In this document: one piece after another, positions 1 through 9,941 of the stretch
Layout: the number at the start of each line of letters is the position of its first letter
Position numbering within the stretch: position 1 is the stretch's first letter
Made by a program: the position numbers and the translations under genes
From: Closterium sp. NIES-65
Lineage: Eukaryota > Streptophyta > Zygnematophyceae > Desmidiales > Closteriaceae
NCBI GenBank assembly: GCA_948144175.1
Contig: CANXME010000807.1
Coordinates: forward strand, 1-64,000
Direction: 5' to 3'
Length of the DNA stretch: 64,000 nt
Notes under the pieces: model-generated
Seen by the model: the letters and a program-made list of their open reading frames with translations, nothing else
What the model was told of the DNA's origin: nothing
The model's database searches: none

Positions 1-179
1 TTTGTAAAATATGACTGTGACATCTACGCAAACCCATCCGACGTTCGTCGAAACTTGTTATTTTAGCATTAGATGAAATAACAGTATGGTTCTTTTGAAG
101 CCTGAAGTTTAGTATTGTCAAACAATGTCATATAAGTTATCTGGGCTGTAGTGAGTTTACATCCTAGGAATTACAACAA
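1..179. other. Unassigned AT-rich flank
   Basis: This sequence lies left of Copia-B and is AT-rich, unlike the GC-rich elements beside it. I see no convincing reading frame and no family I recognise. From 126 it starts TGTCA and then reads GGGCTGTAGTGAG, which loosely resembles the LTR core in this window, so an old LTR scrap is possible but too short to call. Confidence 0.4.
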
Positions 180-312
180 TGTCAGAATCTAACGAGCACG
201 AATGAATGAACTTAGCAGCAAGATGTGTACAAGTAAGAAAGCCTAATTGGGTTGTACCCTATATAAGCTACCCCACTATAGCCTACACAATAAGCAGCAT
301 TATAATTTGACA
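180..312 (-). repeat. Copia-B LTR, 3' copy
   Basis: 133 bp, starting TGTCAG and ending TTGACA. It pairs with 14146-14277. It contains the core shared by most LTRs here (on the minus strand GTAGGCTATAGTGGGG, then GGGTACAACCC). Confidence 0.85.
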
Positions 313-543
313 CACCCCCATTGGCAAAGTGTGGAAGAACAAGACGTCACAAGACAGGTCAAGAAAAGCAAAGCAAGCTCAGGGTGGATCACGAAGTCAC
401 CATGCATTCTCAACACAAGCAAATGGCCACAAGGCCAGTTCACATGCATAGTTATATATAAAGGAGAACAAGCATTACAGTGATCACAACCTAACAAGTG
501 TAAGCATGCAGATATAAGTATATAGATCACAGTACAAGCAAAG

Positions 544-2045
544 TCAAGAAGTGAACAAGTGAGGCAAAGTAGGCACAAGGCCTAGAACAGTACAGAAACG
601 CTAATGATCACAAGGCTGAAGTGCCTTGGTGAAGATATTAGCATTGTTGGCCCGAGAGGCCACGTAAGCAAGACGAAGCTGACCACACTGCTGCAACTCC
701 TCAGCAAGGAAGTAACGCAGAGCGATGTGCTTTGTTCTGTGCTCCAATCTGTGCTCCTGACACAAGGCAATAATGGCCATGTTGTCGAGGTACAGAACTG
801 GAGGGAGAACGAGGCGGCTCTCCCAAGTCGGTCAGCAGGTAGATGAGCCAGCGTAGCTCCTGTGCAGCCATGGCCCCTGCGTAGATCTCAGCCTCACAAC
901 TAGAGCTGAGAACATTAGACGAGCGGGTAGACCGCCACGAAACAGAGCCAAAGCCAAGGCTGAAGGTGTAACCCTATGACGACCGCTGCGTAGCCAAGTC
1001 GTCAACCCAAAGAAGCGTCTGCGTGACCAGTGAGGACAACTCGAGCTCGTCCTCCAAGCACGAGCCCATGCCCGACGTACTGCACAAGTAGCCGCATCAC
1101 CCTCTTAGCGGCCTTCCAGTGCTCTGGTCGGTGTCTCCCGGGTGCAACGTAGCGTGCCAGGATGCTAAGAGGGTAAACAACGTCAGGTCGAGTGCAGGTC
1201 ATCAGATACATGAGGCAGCCCACAAGCTCTGGATACGGCCCACTCGGCTCTACGGACTCATCCGAAGGCAGAGCTGAGAGCGAGTGACTCGTAGGCTGAG
1301 GAGTGGACTGTGGTGAGGAAACTGGAAGTCGAAGTGCGGATAGACCTTCTGCATCATGTGTGACTGGGTCAAGGTAATGGTGCGCTGTGCTCTGTCCCCG
1401 ATGATCTACAAGCCAAGGTAGCTGCGCAGCTCACCCATGACTGTGCACATGTGTCTCTTCTGCAGCTCCGACTTCACGTGGGCCAGTCCAGCAGTGTCAG
1501 TAGTGGCAAAGACCAAGTCGTCGACGTACATAAGGATGTAGAATGGCGGTAGCGAAGTGTCGGTGCGTAGAAACAGCGACGGGTCAGCAATGGAAGGTGC
1601 AAACCCAAGAGCCGCAAGCATTGTGCTCAGTATGTCGTGCCACTCGCGAGGCACCTGGCGGAGACCGTAGACTAGCCGCCGGAGTCTCTACTGGGTACCT
1701 GCACGAAACGACCCAGTGAAGCCAGGTGGGCGGCGCAGCCTGATCTCCTCATGCAGGCTGCCCTGTAGGAAAGCAGTGCTGAAGTCAAGAGAGTGAAGCT
1801 CGTAGTCACGCTGAGCGGCGACGTGCAGCAGAACCCGAAGAGTGGTCATCTTTGGGGTAGAGGAGAAGGCCTGGAAGAAGTCAACTCCCTGTTGCTGACT
1901 AAAGCCTCGTGCAACGTAACGAGCCTTAACGACAGGCGGAGAACCCGGTGGCCACTTCACCCTGAAATTCCACATGCTACTGATGATGTTCGCCCCAGGA
2001 GGGGGAACCTTGTCGACGTAAGTGCCTGTGGACTTCCAGGATGCC
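544..2045 (-). pseudogene. Copia-B reverse transcriptase C-terminal part and RNase H, fossil
   Basis: This is the 3' part of the Copia-B polyprotein. Near 2040-1940 it reads the start of the copia RT block (SWKSTGTYVDK, then YVARGFSQQQGVDFFQ). Near 1530 lies the RT active-site region (YVDDLVFA), followed by the copia RNase H region up to a terminator at 544-546 that matches the ends of the other copies. In the intact family this enzyme copies the RNA genome into DNA in the virus-like particle and removes the RNA strand. The N-terminal RT part lies on the far side of the nested Copia-A. Broken. Confidence 0.8.
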
Positions 2046-2050
2046 ATCTC

Positions 2051-2183
2051 TGTGAGAATGAGAACGAGAATGCATCAACTATGAATGAAGTGAGTACATA
2101 TAGGAAACCCTAAAATGGGTTGTACCCCCTATGGGATACCCCACTATAGCCTACACAACTGCATAAGCTATAATGTTCTGACA
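2051..2183 (-). repeat. Copia-A LTR, 3' copy
   Basis: 133 bp, TGTGAGAATG to TTCTGACA on the plus strand, 131/133 identical to 9082-9214. It is flanked on the left by target duplication ATCTC. Confidence 0.93.
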
Positions 2184-2395
2184 CACCCCCATAGGCAAAG
2201 TGGGGGAGAACAAGGGGTCACAAGACCAGTGAAGGAAAGCAAAGCAAAGCAAGCTCAGGGTGGATCACAAAGTCACCACACAGTCTGAGCACAAGGTCAA
2301 GGCCACAAGGCCAGTTCACAAGCAAGAGTACACACATATATATAAAGCTAGACAAGCAAGAGCAGGTATACATATATGTGAGAGTACAAGCAAGG
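2184..2395 (-). promoter_or_regulatory. Copia-A 3' untranslated part, TA-rich box and polypurine-tract hairpin
   Basis: The stretch between the RNase H stop and the 3' LTR. At 2186-2206 a perfect 6-bp stem (CCCCCA pairing with TGGGGG, 9-nt loop) overlaps the G-rich polypurine tract that would prime plus-strand DNA. A TATATATA-like run lies near 2335-2345. Both features recur at the same place in C, D, E, G and J. Confidence 0.7.
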
Positions 2396-4514
2396 TCAAG
2401 AGGAGAGTAAGTGAGGCAAGACGGGCACAAGACCCAGCTGAGTGCAGAAGCGCTGATGATCACAAGGCGCAAGTGCCTTGGTGAAGACATCAGCAGTGTT
2501 GGCCTCAGAGGCCACGTACGCAAGCCACAACTGTCCACGCTGCTGTAGCTCACGAGCAAGGAAGTAGCGGAGAGCAATGTGCTTTGTTCTGTGCTCCAGT
2601 CGCTGCTCTCGACACAAGGCCAGCATGGCCTTGTTGTCTACGTACAGGACTGGAGGAGAACGAGGCGGCTCTCCAAGGTCGGTCAGCAGGTAGGTGAGCC
2701 AGCGAAGCTCCTTTGCAGCCATGGCCCCGGCGTAGATCTCAGCCTCATAACTGGAGCCGAGAACAGAAGACGAGCGAGTAGCCCGCCACGAAACAGAGCC
2801 GGAACCAAGGCTGAAGGTGTAACCCTGTGACGACCGCTGCGTAGCCTGGTCGTCAGCCCAAGAAGCGTCAATGAGGACCACTGGACGAGCACGAGCCCCA
2901 TGCCCGACATACTGCACAAGTAGCGCAACACCCTCTTCGCTGCAGCCATGTGCTCCGGTCTGTGTCTCCCAGGAGCAACATAGCGTGCGAGAATGCTAAG
3001 AGGGTATGCAAGGTCAGGTCGTGTGCAGGTCATCAGGTACATGAGGCAAGCCAACAAGCTCTGGGTACGGGCCACTTGACTCTACGGACTCATCCGAAGG
3101 CAGAGCTGAGAGCGAGTGGCGAGTAGGCAGAGGAGTGGCCTGAGGCGAGGAGTACGTGAAGCCGAAGCGCTGAAGGACCTGCTGCACCATGTGTGACTGA
3201 GTCAGGGTAATGGTGCGGCGTGCTCTGTCCCGGGTGATCTGCAAGCCAAGGTAGCTGCGCAGTTCACCCAGGTCTGTGCACGTGTGTCTCTTCTGCAGCT
3301 CGGACTTCACGTAGGCGAGTCCAGCAGTCTCAGCTGTGGCAAAGACCAAGTCGTCGACGTACACGAGGATGTAGAACGGCGGCAGAGAGGTGTCAGTGCG
3401 CAGAAACAGCGTCGGGTCGACAGTAGAAGGAGCAAACCCAAGAGCCGCAAGCGTAGTCCTCAGTGTGTCGTGCCACTCACGTGGCGCCTGGCGGAGACCG
3501 TAGACTTGACGACGGAGACTCCACTGGGTACCAGGAGGGAAAGACCCAGTGAAGCCAGGTGGGCGACGCAGCCAGATCTCCTCGTGCCGGCTGCCCTGCA
3601 AGAAAGCACGTGCTGAAGTCGAGAGAGTGCAGCTCGTAGTCACGGTGAGCAGCAACGTGCAGCAGTACCCGAAGAGTGGTCATCTTCGGGGTGGGGGAGA
3701 AGGTCTGAAAGTAGTCAACTCCCTGCCACTGACTGAAACCACGAGCCACGTAACGCACCTTGAAGACAGGCGGAGAACCTGGCGGCCGCTTCACCCTGAA
3801 GATCCACATGCCACTGACGATGTTCGCCCCAGGAGGGGGGAGAGCGTCAACGTAGGTGCCTGTGGACTTCCTGGAAGCCATCTCTACATCCATAGCTGCC
3901 TGCCACTGAGAGGAGTAGGGACCCTCTATCGCCTCCGCGTAAGAGCGCGGAGTCGGGATGTCAAGTGCATCCGGGTCTCCCTCAGGGGTAAGCAGTACGG
4001 ACACGAGATGAGGTGAAGCAGCTGCCAGACATTGGAACTCCTCCTGCCTGTCCTCAAGGACGTCCGTGCCAAGGGCACACTCACCCCCGACGGACGGAGG
4101 ACAGACAGACTCAGACTCAGAGACAAGACTCCCAGCGTAGTTTAAGCGGCAGCGAGCAGCAAAGTCGACAAGCTCAGCAACTAGAGCAGACGCAGCAGTA
4201 GACTCAAAAGAAGGGTTAGTGACGACAGTAGCAAGGAGACGCGTGACAGTAGGACTGGCAGCACGAAGAGAGTCCGACTCCGGGTCGGGAAGAGCAGGAA
4301 GAGAGTATTCAGGAGGAGAAGGCAAAGGGGCACGCAGAGGAGCAGTGGACGGACGCAGAGACATCCGCTGCGTGCCAGGGACAGGAGGAGGAGGCTCACG
4401 CGAACTACGACCACTAGCGCGAACAGGACGGACAGGCGACGTAGGGCGAGACGCAGGCTCACGACGCTCAGCAAGACCTCCAGTAGGACCAGTGTAGGGA
4501 GAAGGAGCAGGCAA
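2396..4514 (-). pseudogene. Copia-A reverse transcriptase and RNase H region
   Basis: The second half of pol. A Pro/Ser-rich entry (SPYTGPTGGLAERREP, about 4500-4450) is followed by the conserved pre-RT block (LVAELVDFAARCRLNYAGS), then the copia RT start (STGTYVDALPPPGANIVSG), the active-site motif YVDDLVFA (about 3340-3361) and the RNase H region with SCEAEIYAG-like and YVDNKAMLALCR segments, ending at 2396. The role is cDNA synthesis in the virus-like particle. Several breaks are present; copies D, E and G carry the same domains. Confidence 0.85.
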
Positions 4515-5076
4515 AGGGGAGGTAGGCTGCAGCTGTAACTATGGCTGGACAGGCTGCGAACACTCTAAGGGAGGAGGAGGACCAGTAGAAGGTGGAAGAC
4601 CAAGAAACTGCTGCAGGAGTGGAACGAAGTACGGTCGAGGCCGCGTGGCGACGCCAGAAGCAGTAGGGACAGCACCAGTACCCTCAGTAGGAGCACCCGC
4701 TCCAGCAGCACCTCCAGCAGCTCCAGAACCTCCAGCAGCACCAGGAGCACCTCCAGCAGGACCGCCAGCGGCAGTCTCAGCGCCAACACCCGCAGCAGCA
4801 CCAGCTCCAGTCGAACCCGCAGGCCCAGCAGCTCCAGTACTACCAGTACGAGCACCTCCGGGACCCGCGACCGTAGCACCCTCAGCAGCCGAAGAACCTC
4901 CAGCACCAGCAGCACGACGCTAGCGCCGGGCAAACCACTCGCGCAGCTCCTTTGGAGAGAGTGGCTCCCGGCGAGACGAAGCACCCGGAGAACCTCCAGG
5001 TGGAGCACCTCCACACGCAGTACCCCCAGGCGTAGCACCCCCAGGCTCAGCACCCCCCGGCTCAGTAAGCACAGGC
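4515..5076 (-). repeat. Copia-A integrase-RT linker, Ala/Pro/Gly repeats
   Basis: A low-complexity linker. At 4979-5100 are short repeats reading GAEPGG in the element sense, and at 4640-4920 there are Gly/Ala-rich triplet repeats. Between them (about 4930-4975) is the motif REPLSPKELREWFARR, a near copy of a motif in Gag at 6955-6994. Linker length varies strongly between copies. Confidence 0.7.
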
Positions 5077-8000
5077 TCAGCACCCCCAGGCTGGTACCAG
5101 GAAGAGTGGGGGTGGGGGGAGGGACAAAGTGCGGTAGGGGAAGAGGCGGTAGTAGGGGACCAACTTGTCAAACGTGACGTCCTGGGAGGACAGAACACGG
5201 CGAGAGGTGGGGTGGTAGAACTGCCACCCAGGCGCGTCAGGGGGGAACCCCAAGAAGACGCAAGGAGCAGCACGAGGGGACAGCTTGTCCGCAGACAAGT
5301 TGCGGACAAACGCCCGAGATCCCCAGACCCAGAACGCCGACGCATCGCCAACCTTCCCCGTCCACAGCAGGGCTGGGGAGGTCTCCGGCCTGGAGACCCT
5401 GGGGTGGAGGTTGAGCTGATGCGCCGCGTACCTGACCGCAAACGGCCACAGAAAATGGGGGGCAGCCGCATGCATCATAGACGTACGAGCGACGTCCATG
5501 ACCATGCCAATGCGGCGCTCAGCAGTCCCATTTTGCTGCGGTGAGTCCGGAAGCGTGAAGGTCTGACGGATGCCGTGTGCACGACAGAAGGCTCGCAGAA
5601 GGCCAGAGGAAAACTCTCCGCCTCTGTCCGAGTGCAGACGCAAAACAGGAAAGTCCGAGCCAAAGCGCTGCCTAAGCTGAAGACGAGCTGCGCGGATCCT
5701 ATCGATCAACACCTCAGTGACATCACCCTTGCTGCGCAAGGGGAAGACTGTGGTGTAACGCGAGTAGTCGTCAACAACGAGCAGAAAGTAGCACTCGTGA
5801 CCTTGTCCACGGACGCGGGCTGGGCCCCACACGTCCATGTGAAGCGTCTGCAACGGGGCCTCTGTCGGAGGAAACTGGGAGGAGTGAGGGGCAGCACGCT
5901 GGCGCCCCTCGACACAGGGGACACAGGCAGGGCCACGGCCCTGAGGAAGGGGAGGGAGGGACCGGGGGAGACCAGACACAAGAAGACGGGAGGCCATGCC
6001 TCTGAGCCGAAGCAGAGAGGGGTGGCCAAGGCGGTGGTGCCAGAGGAGAGTCTCGTGAGACAGGAGACGACACGAACAGGGGGCAGACTTAGGACCAGAC
6101 CTGGACGCCGCAGCAAACACCTGACCCGACGCAGCTACCCTACCAGACTCAGCAACTAGAGAGGACGCAGTGGTCAGAGTGTACAGGCTCCACCCCGGCT
6201 GACGGGTGAACGTAGCCAGGTGGCGGCCTGTGCCAGCCTCTGTACAGTGGGTCACTCTCCGACGCGCAGGAGTGAACTGGTGGACCCCCGCATCCTGTAG
6301 GTCAGCACCACTCACCAGGTTCGTCGAGAACGAGGGGAGGTAGAGACCAGACAGGGTGCCAGAGGGAGCCGCCGGACAAGGGAGGACTGTGGAGAAGCGA
6401 GACAGGACAGGACCCCCAGAGGGGTCAGCCAGAGACACCGCAACCGGCCGACTAAGCGACGTGAGTGTGGTGCGGTCTCGAAAGAAGGAGCGAGACGCCC
6501 CAGAGTCAAGGGTGAAGGTGAGGGAGGCCGAAGCCGACGTAGTGCCTGAGAGCGCAGACTCACCAGTACCTGAGGACGCAGACACACCAGCACCTAGAGC
6601 AGCAGCGTTGCACGCACCTAGGGCAGCAGCCGTACCAGTACCTAGAGTAGCAGTCTCAATGCCCGCATCGGGCGGAAAACACCGGTAACGGTCACCCTCA
6701 TCACTAATAGAGACAGCATACATGGCAGAAAGAATAGCATCAAAGTCAAGATCAAAGATGGCCACACCCGCCCTAGACAACTCGCCCCAGCGAGGGATCT
6801 CTGAGGCCTCCGGGAACTGGTGACGCCACGCGTCCGTCAGGCGGCCAAAGCAGCGCTGGGTGGGGTGCGCACCCCCACACTGCTCACCCGCACGGTCGCC
6901 GGTGCGCAGGACGTAGGTGCACGGACCAAAATCCCCACCCCGCTGGCGTGCAGTGTACCACTCACGGAGCTGCTGAGGGGACAGGGTCTCACGACCGCGC
7001 TGCTGCTGCTGGCGCGACCCACCACCCGAGCCACTCCTCTGCGACGACCCGCGACCAGCTCCACCGCCACCCCCACCGCCTCCGCCTCCTCCGCTGCCTC
7101 CACCACTGCCGCCGCCTCCGCCGCCGCCTCCACGGCCGCCTCCTCCGCAACCTCCGCTCCAACCGCCACCGCCGCCACCGCCTCCGCCTCCACTGCCGCC
7201 ACCGACCCCTCCACCCCCACCTCCACTCACACCGCCACCCCCACTCCCCCCACCGCCTCCACCTCCACCTCCACCGCCCGCTCCTCCAGCTCCCTTGCCC
7301 CCCTTGCCCTTGCCAGGGCGGCGTCTCCCGCTAGGGGCAGACGCCGCACCGACCGACTCAAGACCAAGGAGGTCGGCCGCAGCAGCAGAGGCAACAGAGG
7401 GCAGCAGGGGGGAGGGAGAACACCCCTCAAAGATGGGGGTGCGCGGGTCACCTCGAGAGGCTCCTACAGCGACGATGCTCTTCTCTATCGCTAGGAGGGC
7501 CTTTTCGAGGAGGTCTACGGTGAGCGTGGTGGGACAGACTGAGAGAAAGTGGTCCCTGACTACGCGAAGGGAGTTAGGGAGGCGAGTGACTAGGAAGTAC
7601 AGAGTGATGTACATGGGGGGGGGGTTCGCGGCGCAGAAGTCAGCAGGGAGTGCAGCGCGGTAGCGAGTGTCACTAGTGCGGAGGTGCGTGATGAGGTCAG
7701 CTACGGTGGGAAAAGCAGCAAGGTCAGGGAAGAGGTACGGCAGCATGAGACGGCTCAGTGCAGCAGTGGCAGGGGAGGAGTAGCGCACGACTACAGCGTC
7801 GTACAAGGTCTGAGCACTCTTGTAGTGGCTAAAGTGCGCATGCTCGGAGGTAGGGAGGTGGCGACGCACAGCAAGACGTGCAGCAGCGTCGCGCGTGGCC
7901 CACTGGGAGCGAACAGTGGCGTCAGCATTAGCAGCAGGGGCAGGGGAAGCGCCAGAGGTAAGGTCAAAGAGAGAGAGGCCGTCTGCCCTATCGCACTGTA

Positions 8001-8085
8001 AGAACAGCTGCAGGTCGTCGACCCAGACCTCAAAGTCTACGGCTCGTCCCTGAGCGTCAAACGTGAGGACACTAGGGGTAGCCAT
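5077..8085 (-). CDS. Copia-A Gag-protease-integrase polyprotein frame
   Basis: One open frame of about 1000 residues. I take the start at 8085 (MATPSVLTFDAQ) rather than the upstream Met at 8157 because E and G begin with the same peptide. In order: capsid-type Gag (residues 1-255), Gly tract (about 265-350), the PQQLREW motif (about 372), a C-X13-C-X3-H-X4-C candidate zinc site (about 388-412), the aspartic protease motif DSGAS (about 525), the pre-integrase motif HHRLGHPS (about 680), then integrase with HMDVWGP (about 747), HSDRGGEF (about 817) and QQNGTAERR (about 848) carrying the three catalytic acidic residues. It would form the particle, cut the polyprotein and insert the cDNA. It is the longest Gag-integrase frame here. 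Confidence 0.88.
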   Translation of the reverse strand: MATPSVLTFDAQGRAVDFEVWVDDLQLFLQCDRADGLSLFDLTSGASPAPAANADATVRSQWATRDAAARLAVRRHLPTSEHAHFSHYKSAQTLYDAVVVRYSSPATAALSRLMLPYLFPDLAAFPTVADLITHLRTSDTRYRAALPADFCAANPPPMYITLYFLVTRLPNSLRVVRDHFLSVCPTTLTVDLLEKALLAIEKSIVAVGASRGDPRTPIFEGCSPSPLLPSVASAAAADLLGLESVGAASAPSGRRRPGKGKGGKGAGGAGGGGGGGGGGGSGGGGVSGGGGGGVGGGSGGGGGGGGGGWSGGCGGGGRGGGGGGGGSGGGSGGGGGGGGGGGAGRGSSQRSGSGGGSRQQQQRGRETLSPQQLREWYTARQRGGDFGPCTYVLRTGDRAGEQCGGAHPTQRCFGRLTDAWRHQFPEASEIPRWGELSRAGVAIFDLDFDAILSAMYAVSISDEGDRYRCFPPDAGIETATLGTGTAAALGACNAAALGAGVSASSGTGESALSGTTSASASLTFTLDSGASRSFFRDRTTLTSLSRPVAVSLADPSGGPVLSRFSTVLPCPAAPSGTLSGLYLPSFSTNLVSGADLQDAGVHQFTPARRRVTHCTEAGTGRHLATFTRQPGWSLYTLTTASSLVAESGRVAASGQVFAAASRSGPKSAPCSCRLLSHETLLWHHRLGHPSLLRLRGMASRLLVSGLPRSLPPLPQGRGPACVPCVEGRQRAAPHSSQFPPTEAPLQTLHMDVWGPARVRGQGHECYFLLVVDDYSRYTTVFPLRSKGDVTEVLIDRIRAARLQLRQRFGSDFPVLRLHSDRGGEFSSGLLRAFCRAHGIRQTFTLPDSPQQNGTAERRIGMVMDVARTSMMHAAAPHFLWPFAVRYAAHQLNLHPRVSRPETSPALLWTGKVGDASAFWVWGSRAFVRNLSADKLSPRAAPCVFLGFPPDAPGWQFYHPTSRRVLSSQDVTFDKLVPYYRLFPYRTLSLPPPPLFLVPAWGC

Positions 8086-9069
8086 GACGACAGATGTCGA
8101 GCAGTGTAAACAGTAGGGGAGGGAGGGCCGTGCAGGGGGAGAAGGCACTGTGCTCACCAGACAGGGCAGCTCTGACGGTCCAGCTGCTGGGCGGCTCGGT
8201 GGCAGGGCGGCTCGGCGGCAGGGCGGCTCGGCGGAAGGGCGGCTCGGCGGCAGGGCGGCTCGGCGGCAGGGCGGCTCGGCGGAAGGGCGGCTCGGCGGCA
8301 GGGCGGCTCTCGTGCAGGGCGGCGCGGCGGCGCTGGTTCAGGGCGGCGCGGCTGTCGTAGGTAGGGCGGCGGGTGAGCCGCAGGTAGGGCGGCGGGTGGG
8401 GCCGCAGGTAGAGCGGCGGGTGGGCCGCAGGTATGGCGGCGGGTGAGCCGCAGTTAGGGCGGCGGGTGCGCCGCAGGTAGGTCGGCGGGTGGCCGCAGGT
8501 AGGGCGGCGGGTGCGCCGCAGGTAGGTTGGCGGGTGGCCGCAGGTAGGGCGGCGGGAAGGGCCGCAGGTAGGTAGGCGGAGGGCCGTAGGTAAGGGCGGC
8601 GACGGACCGTAGGTAAGGGCGGCGACGGGCCGTAGGTAGGGCGGCGTCGGGCCGTAGGTAAGGGCGGCGACGAGCCGGTGGAAGGGCGGCGCAAAGCCGC
8701 GGGTAAGGGCGGCGACGGGCCGGGGCGGCGCGAAGCCGCAGGTAAGGGCGGCGACGGGCCGGGGCGGCTCGAAGCCGCAGGTAGAGGCGGCGCGAAGCCG
8801 CGGGAAGGGCGGCGACGGGCCTGGGCGGCGCGAGGCCGCAGGTAGGGGCGGCGCGAAGCCGCCGGTGAGGGCGGCGCAAAGCCGCGGGTAAGGGCGGCGA
8901 CGGGCCGGGAAAAAGGGCGGCGCGCCGCAACCGCTAGGGCGGCTCGACGCGACCATAAGGGCGGCGCGACGGGCCGCTAGGTGCGACTCGACGGGCCGCT
9001 AAAAAAAAGGAAGGCGCGACTCGAGGCGCGCTTCGGTGGGCCAAAGGAACAATCCCTAGGAGGGGACCT
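8086..9069 (-). repeat. Copia-A leader, GC-rich tandem arrays
   Basis: The untranslated leader between primer site and Gag. 8180-8330 holds repeats of a unit like GGCGGCTCGGCGGCAGG. 8360-8940 holds some twenty or more diverged copies of a roughly 20-30 bp unit built on GGTAGGGCGGCGGGTG and GCCGCA. Several frames stay open only because the unit lacks stops, so I do not call a gene. Confidence 0.75.
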
Positions 9070-9081
9070 GCTCTGATACCA

Positions 9082-9214
9082 TGTGAGAATGAGAACAAGA
9101 ATGCATCAACTATGAATGAAGTGAGTACATATAGGAAACCCTAAAATGGGTTGTACCCCCTATGGGATACCCCACTATAGCCTACACAACAGCATAAGCT
9201 ATAATGTTCTGACA
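9082..9214 (-). repeat. Copia-A LTR, 5' copy
   Basis: 133 bp. It abuts the primer site (GCTCTGATACCA on the plus strand, 9070-9081) and is followed by target duplication ATCTC at 9215-9219. Confidence 0.93.
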
Positions 9215-9219
9215 ATCTC

Positions 9220-9941
9220 TACGTCCATGGATGACTGCCACTGAGAGGAGTAGGGACCCTCAATCGCCTCTGCGTAAAAGCGCGGGGTCGGGATGTCTGG
9301 TGCATCCGGGTCTCCCTCAGGTGCAATCAGCATAGACACGAGATGAGGTACAGCAGCTGCAAAGCACTCAAAGTCCTCCTGCCTGTCCTCAAAGCGTCCA
9401 TTCCAAGAGCACACTCACCCCCGATGGACGGAGGACAGACAGACTCGGACTCAGCAACAAGACTAGCGGCGTAGACTAGACGACAGGCGGCAGCAAAGTC
9501 AACAAGCTCAGCAACGAAGGCAGACGCAGTAGTGGACTCAAACGAAGGGTCAGTGACAACAGTGGCCAGAAGACGTGTTACAGTAGGACTAGCAGCAGGA
9601 ATTAAGTTAGACTCAGGGTCCGGTTCGTCAGCAAGAGAGGACGTAGGAGGAGACAGCAGAGGGACATGTAGTGGAACAGAGGAAGGACGAAGTGCCATCT
9701 GGTGCGTGCCAGGGACAGGATGAGGACGCAGGCACGGAACACGATGACCAATGCAAACAGGGCGAACAGGCGAGGCAGGACAAGACGCAGGCTCACGACG
9801 CTCTGTCAACGAGTGTGTCTTCTCAGGGTAAGGAGAACGAGCAGGCAGTGGGGAGCCAGTTGACGATGGGATGCTAAGAACCTGGCGAAGCACTGAGTTA
9901 GGCGGTGGCAGAGACGACGGTGACGGCGGAGCGAAGAGCAC
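9220..9941 (-). pseudogene. Copia-B N-terminal reverse transcriptase region, fossil
   Basis: Continues Copia-B to the right of the nested Copia-A. It reads a Pro/Ser-rich entry, the block AFVAELVDFAAACRLVYAAS, GGECALGMD and IPTPRFYAEAIEGPYSSQWQ, which leads into RT in every copia copy here. Broken. Confidence 0.75.

Larger units (their letters stand above)
2051..9214 (-). mobile_element. Copia-A, young Ty1/copia LTR retrotransposon nested in Copia-B
   Basis: A 7164-bp minus-strand element bounded by two 133-bp LTRs that differ at two positions (1.5%). The exact 5-bp target-site duplication ATCTC (2046-2050 and 9215-9219) lies in the RT region of Copia-B. All parts are visible: initiator-Met primer site (9070-9081), tandem-repeat leader, Gag, protease and integrase in one long frame, linker, RT, RNase H, 3' untranslated part and polypurine tract. 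It looks structurally complete, with a few breaks in the RT half. It is younger than its host element B. Confidence 0.93.

Noticed and set aside
126-179. LTR fragment at the far left
   Set aside because: TGTCA start and a loose core resemblance only. Too short and diverged, with no polypurine tract or partner.
6820-7494. Antisense frame rich in Thr/Ala/Ser over the Gag Gly tract (similar ones at 42851-43330 and 43644-44300)
   Set aside because: Shadow of the GGN-rich codons of the sense Gag frame.
8180-8940. CRISPR-like array
   Set aside because: Units are contiguous and diverged with no unique spacers of constant length. It is a GC-rich tandem repeat in a retro-element leader.
8072-8956. 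Long open frames (about 300 residues) in the Copia-A leader, and similar ones of up to almost 400 residues at 44720-45907 in Copia-G
   Set aside because: They read repeat peptides dictated by the GC-rich tandem units, are open in more than one frame, and lie between primer site and Gag start. No start context or domain supports a protein.
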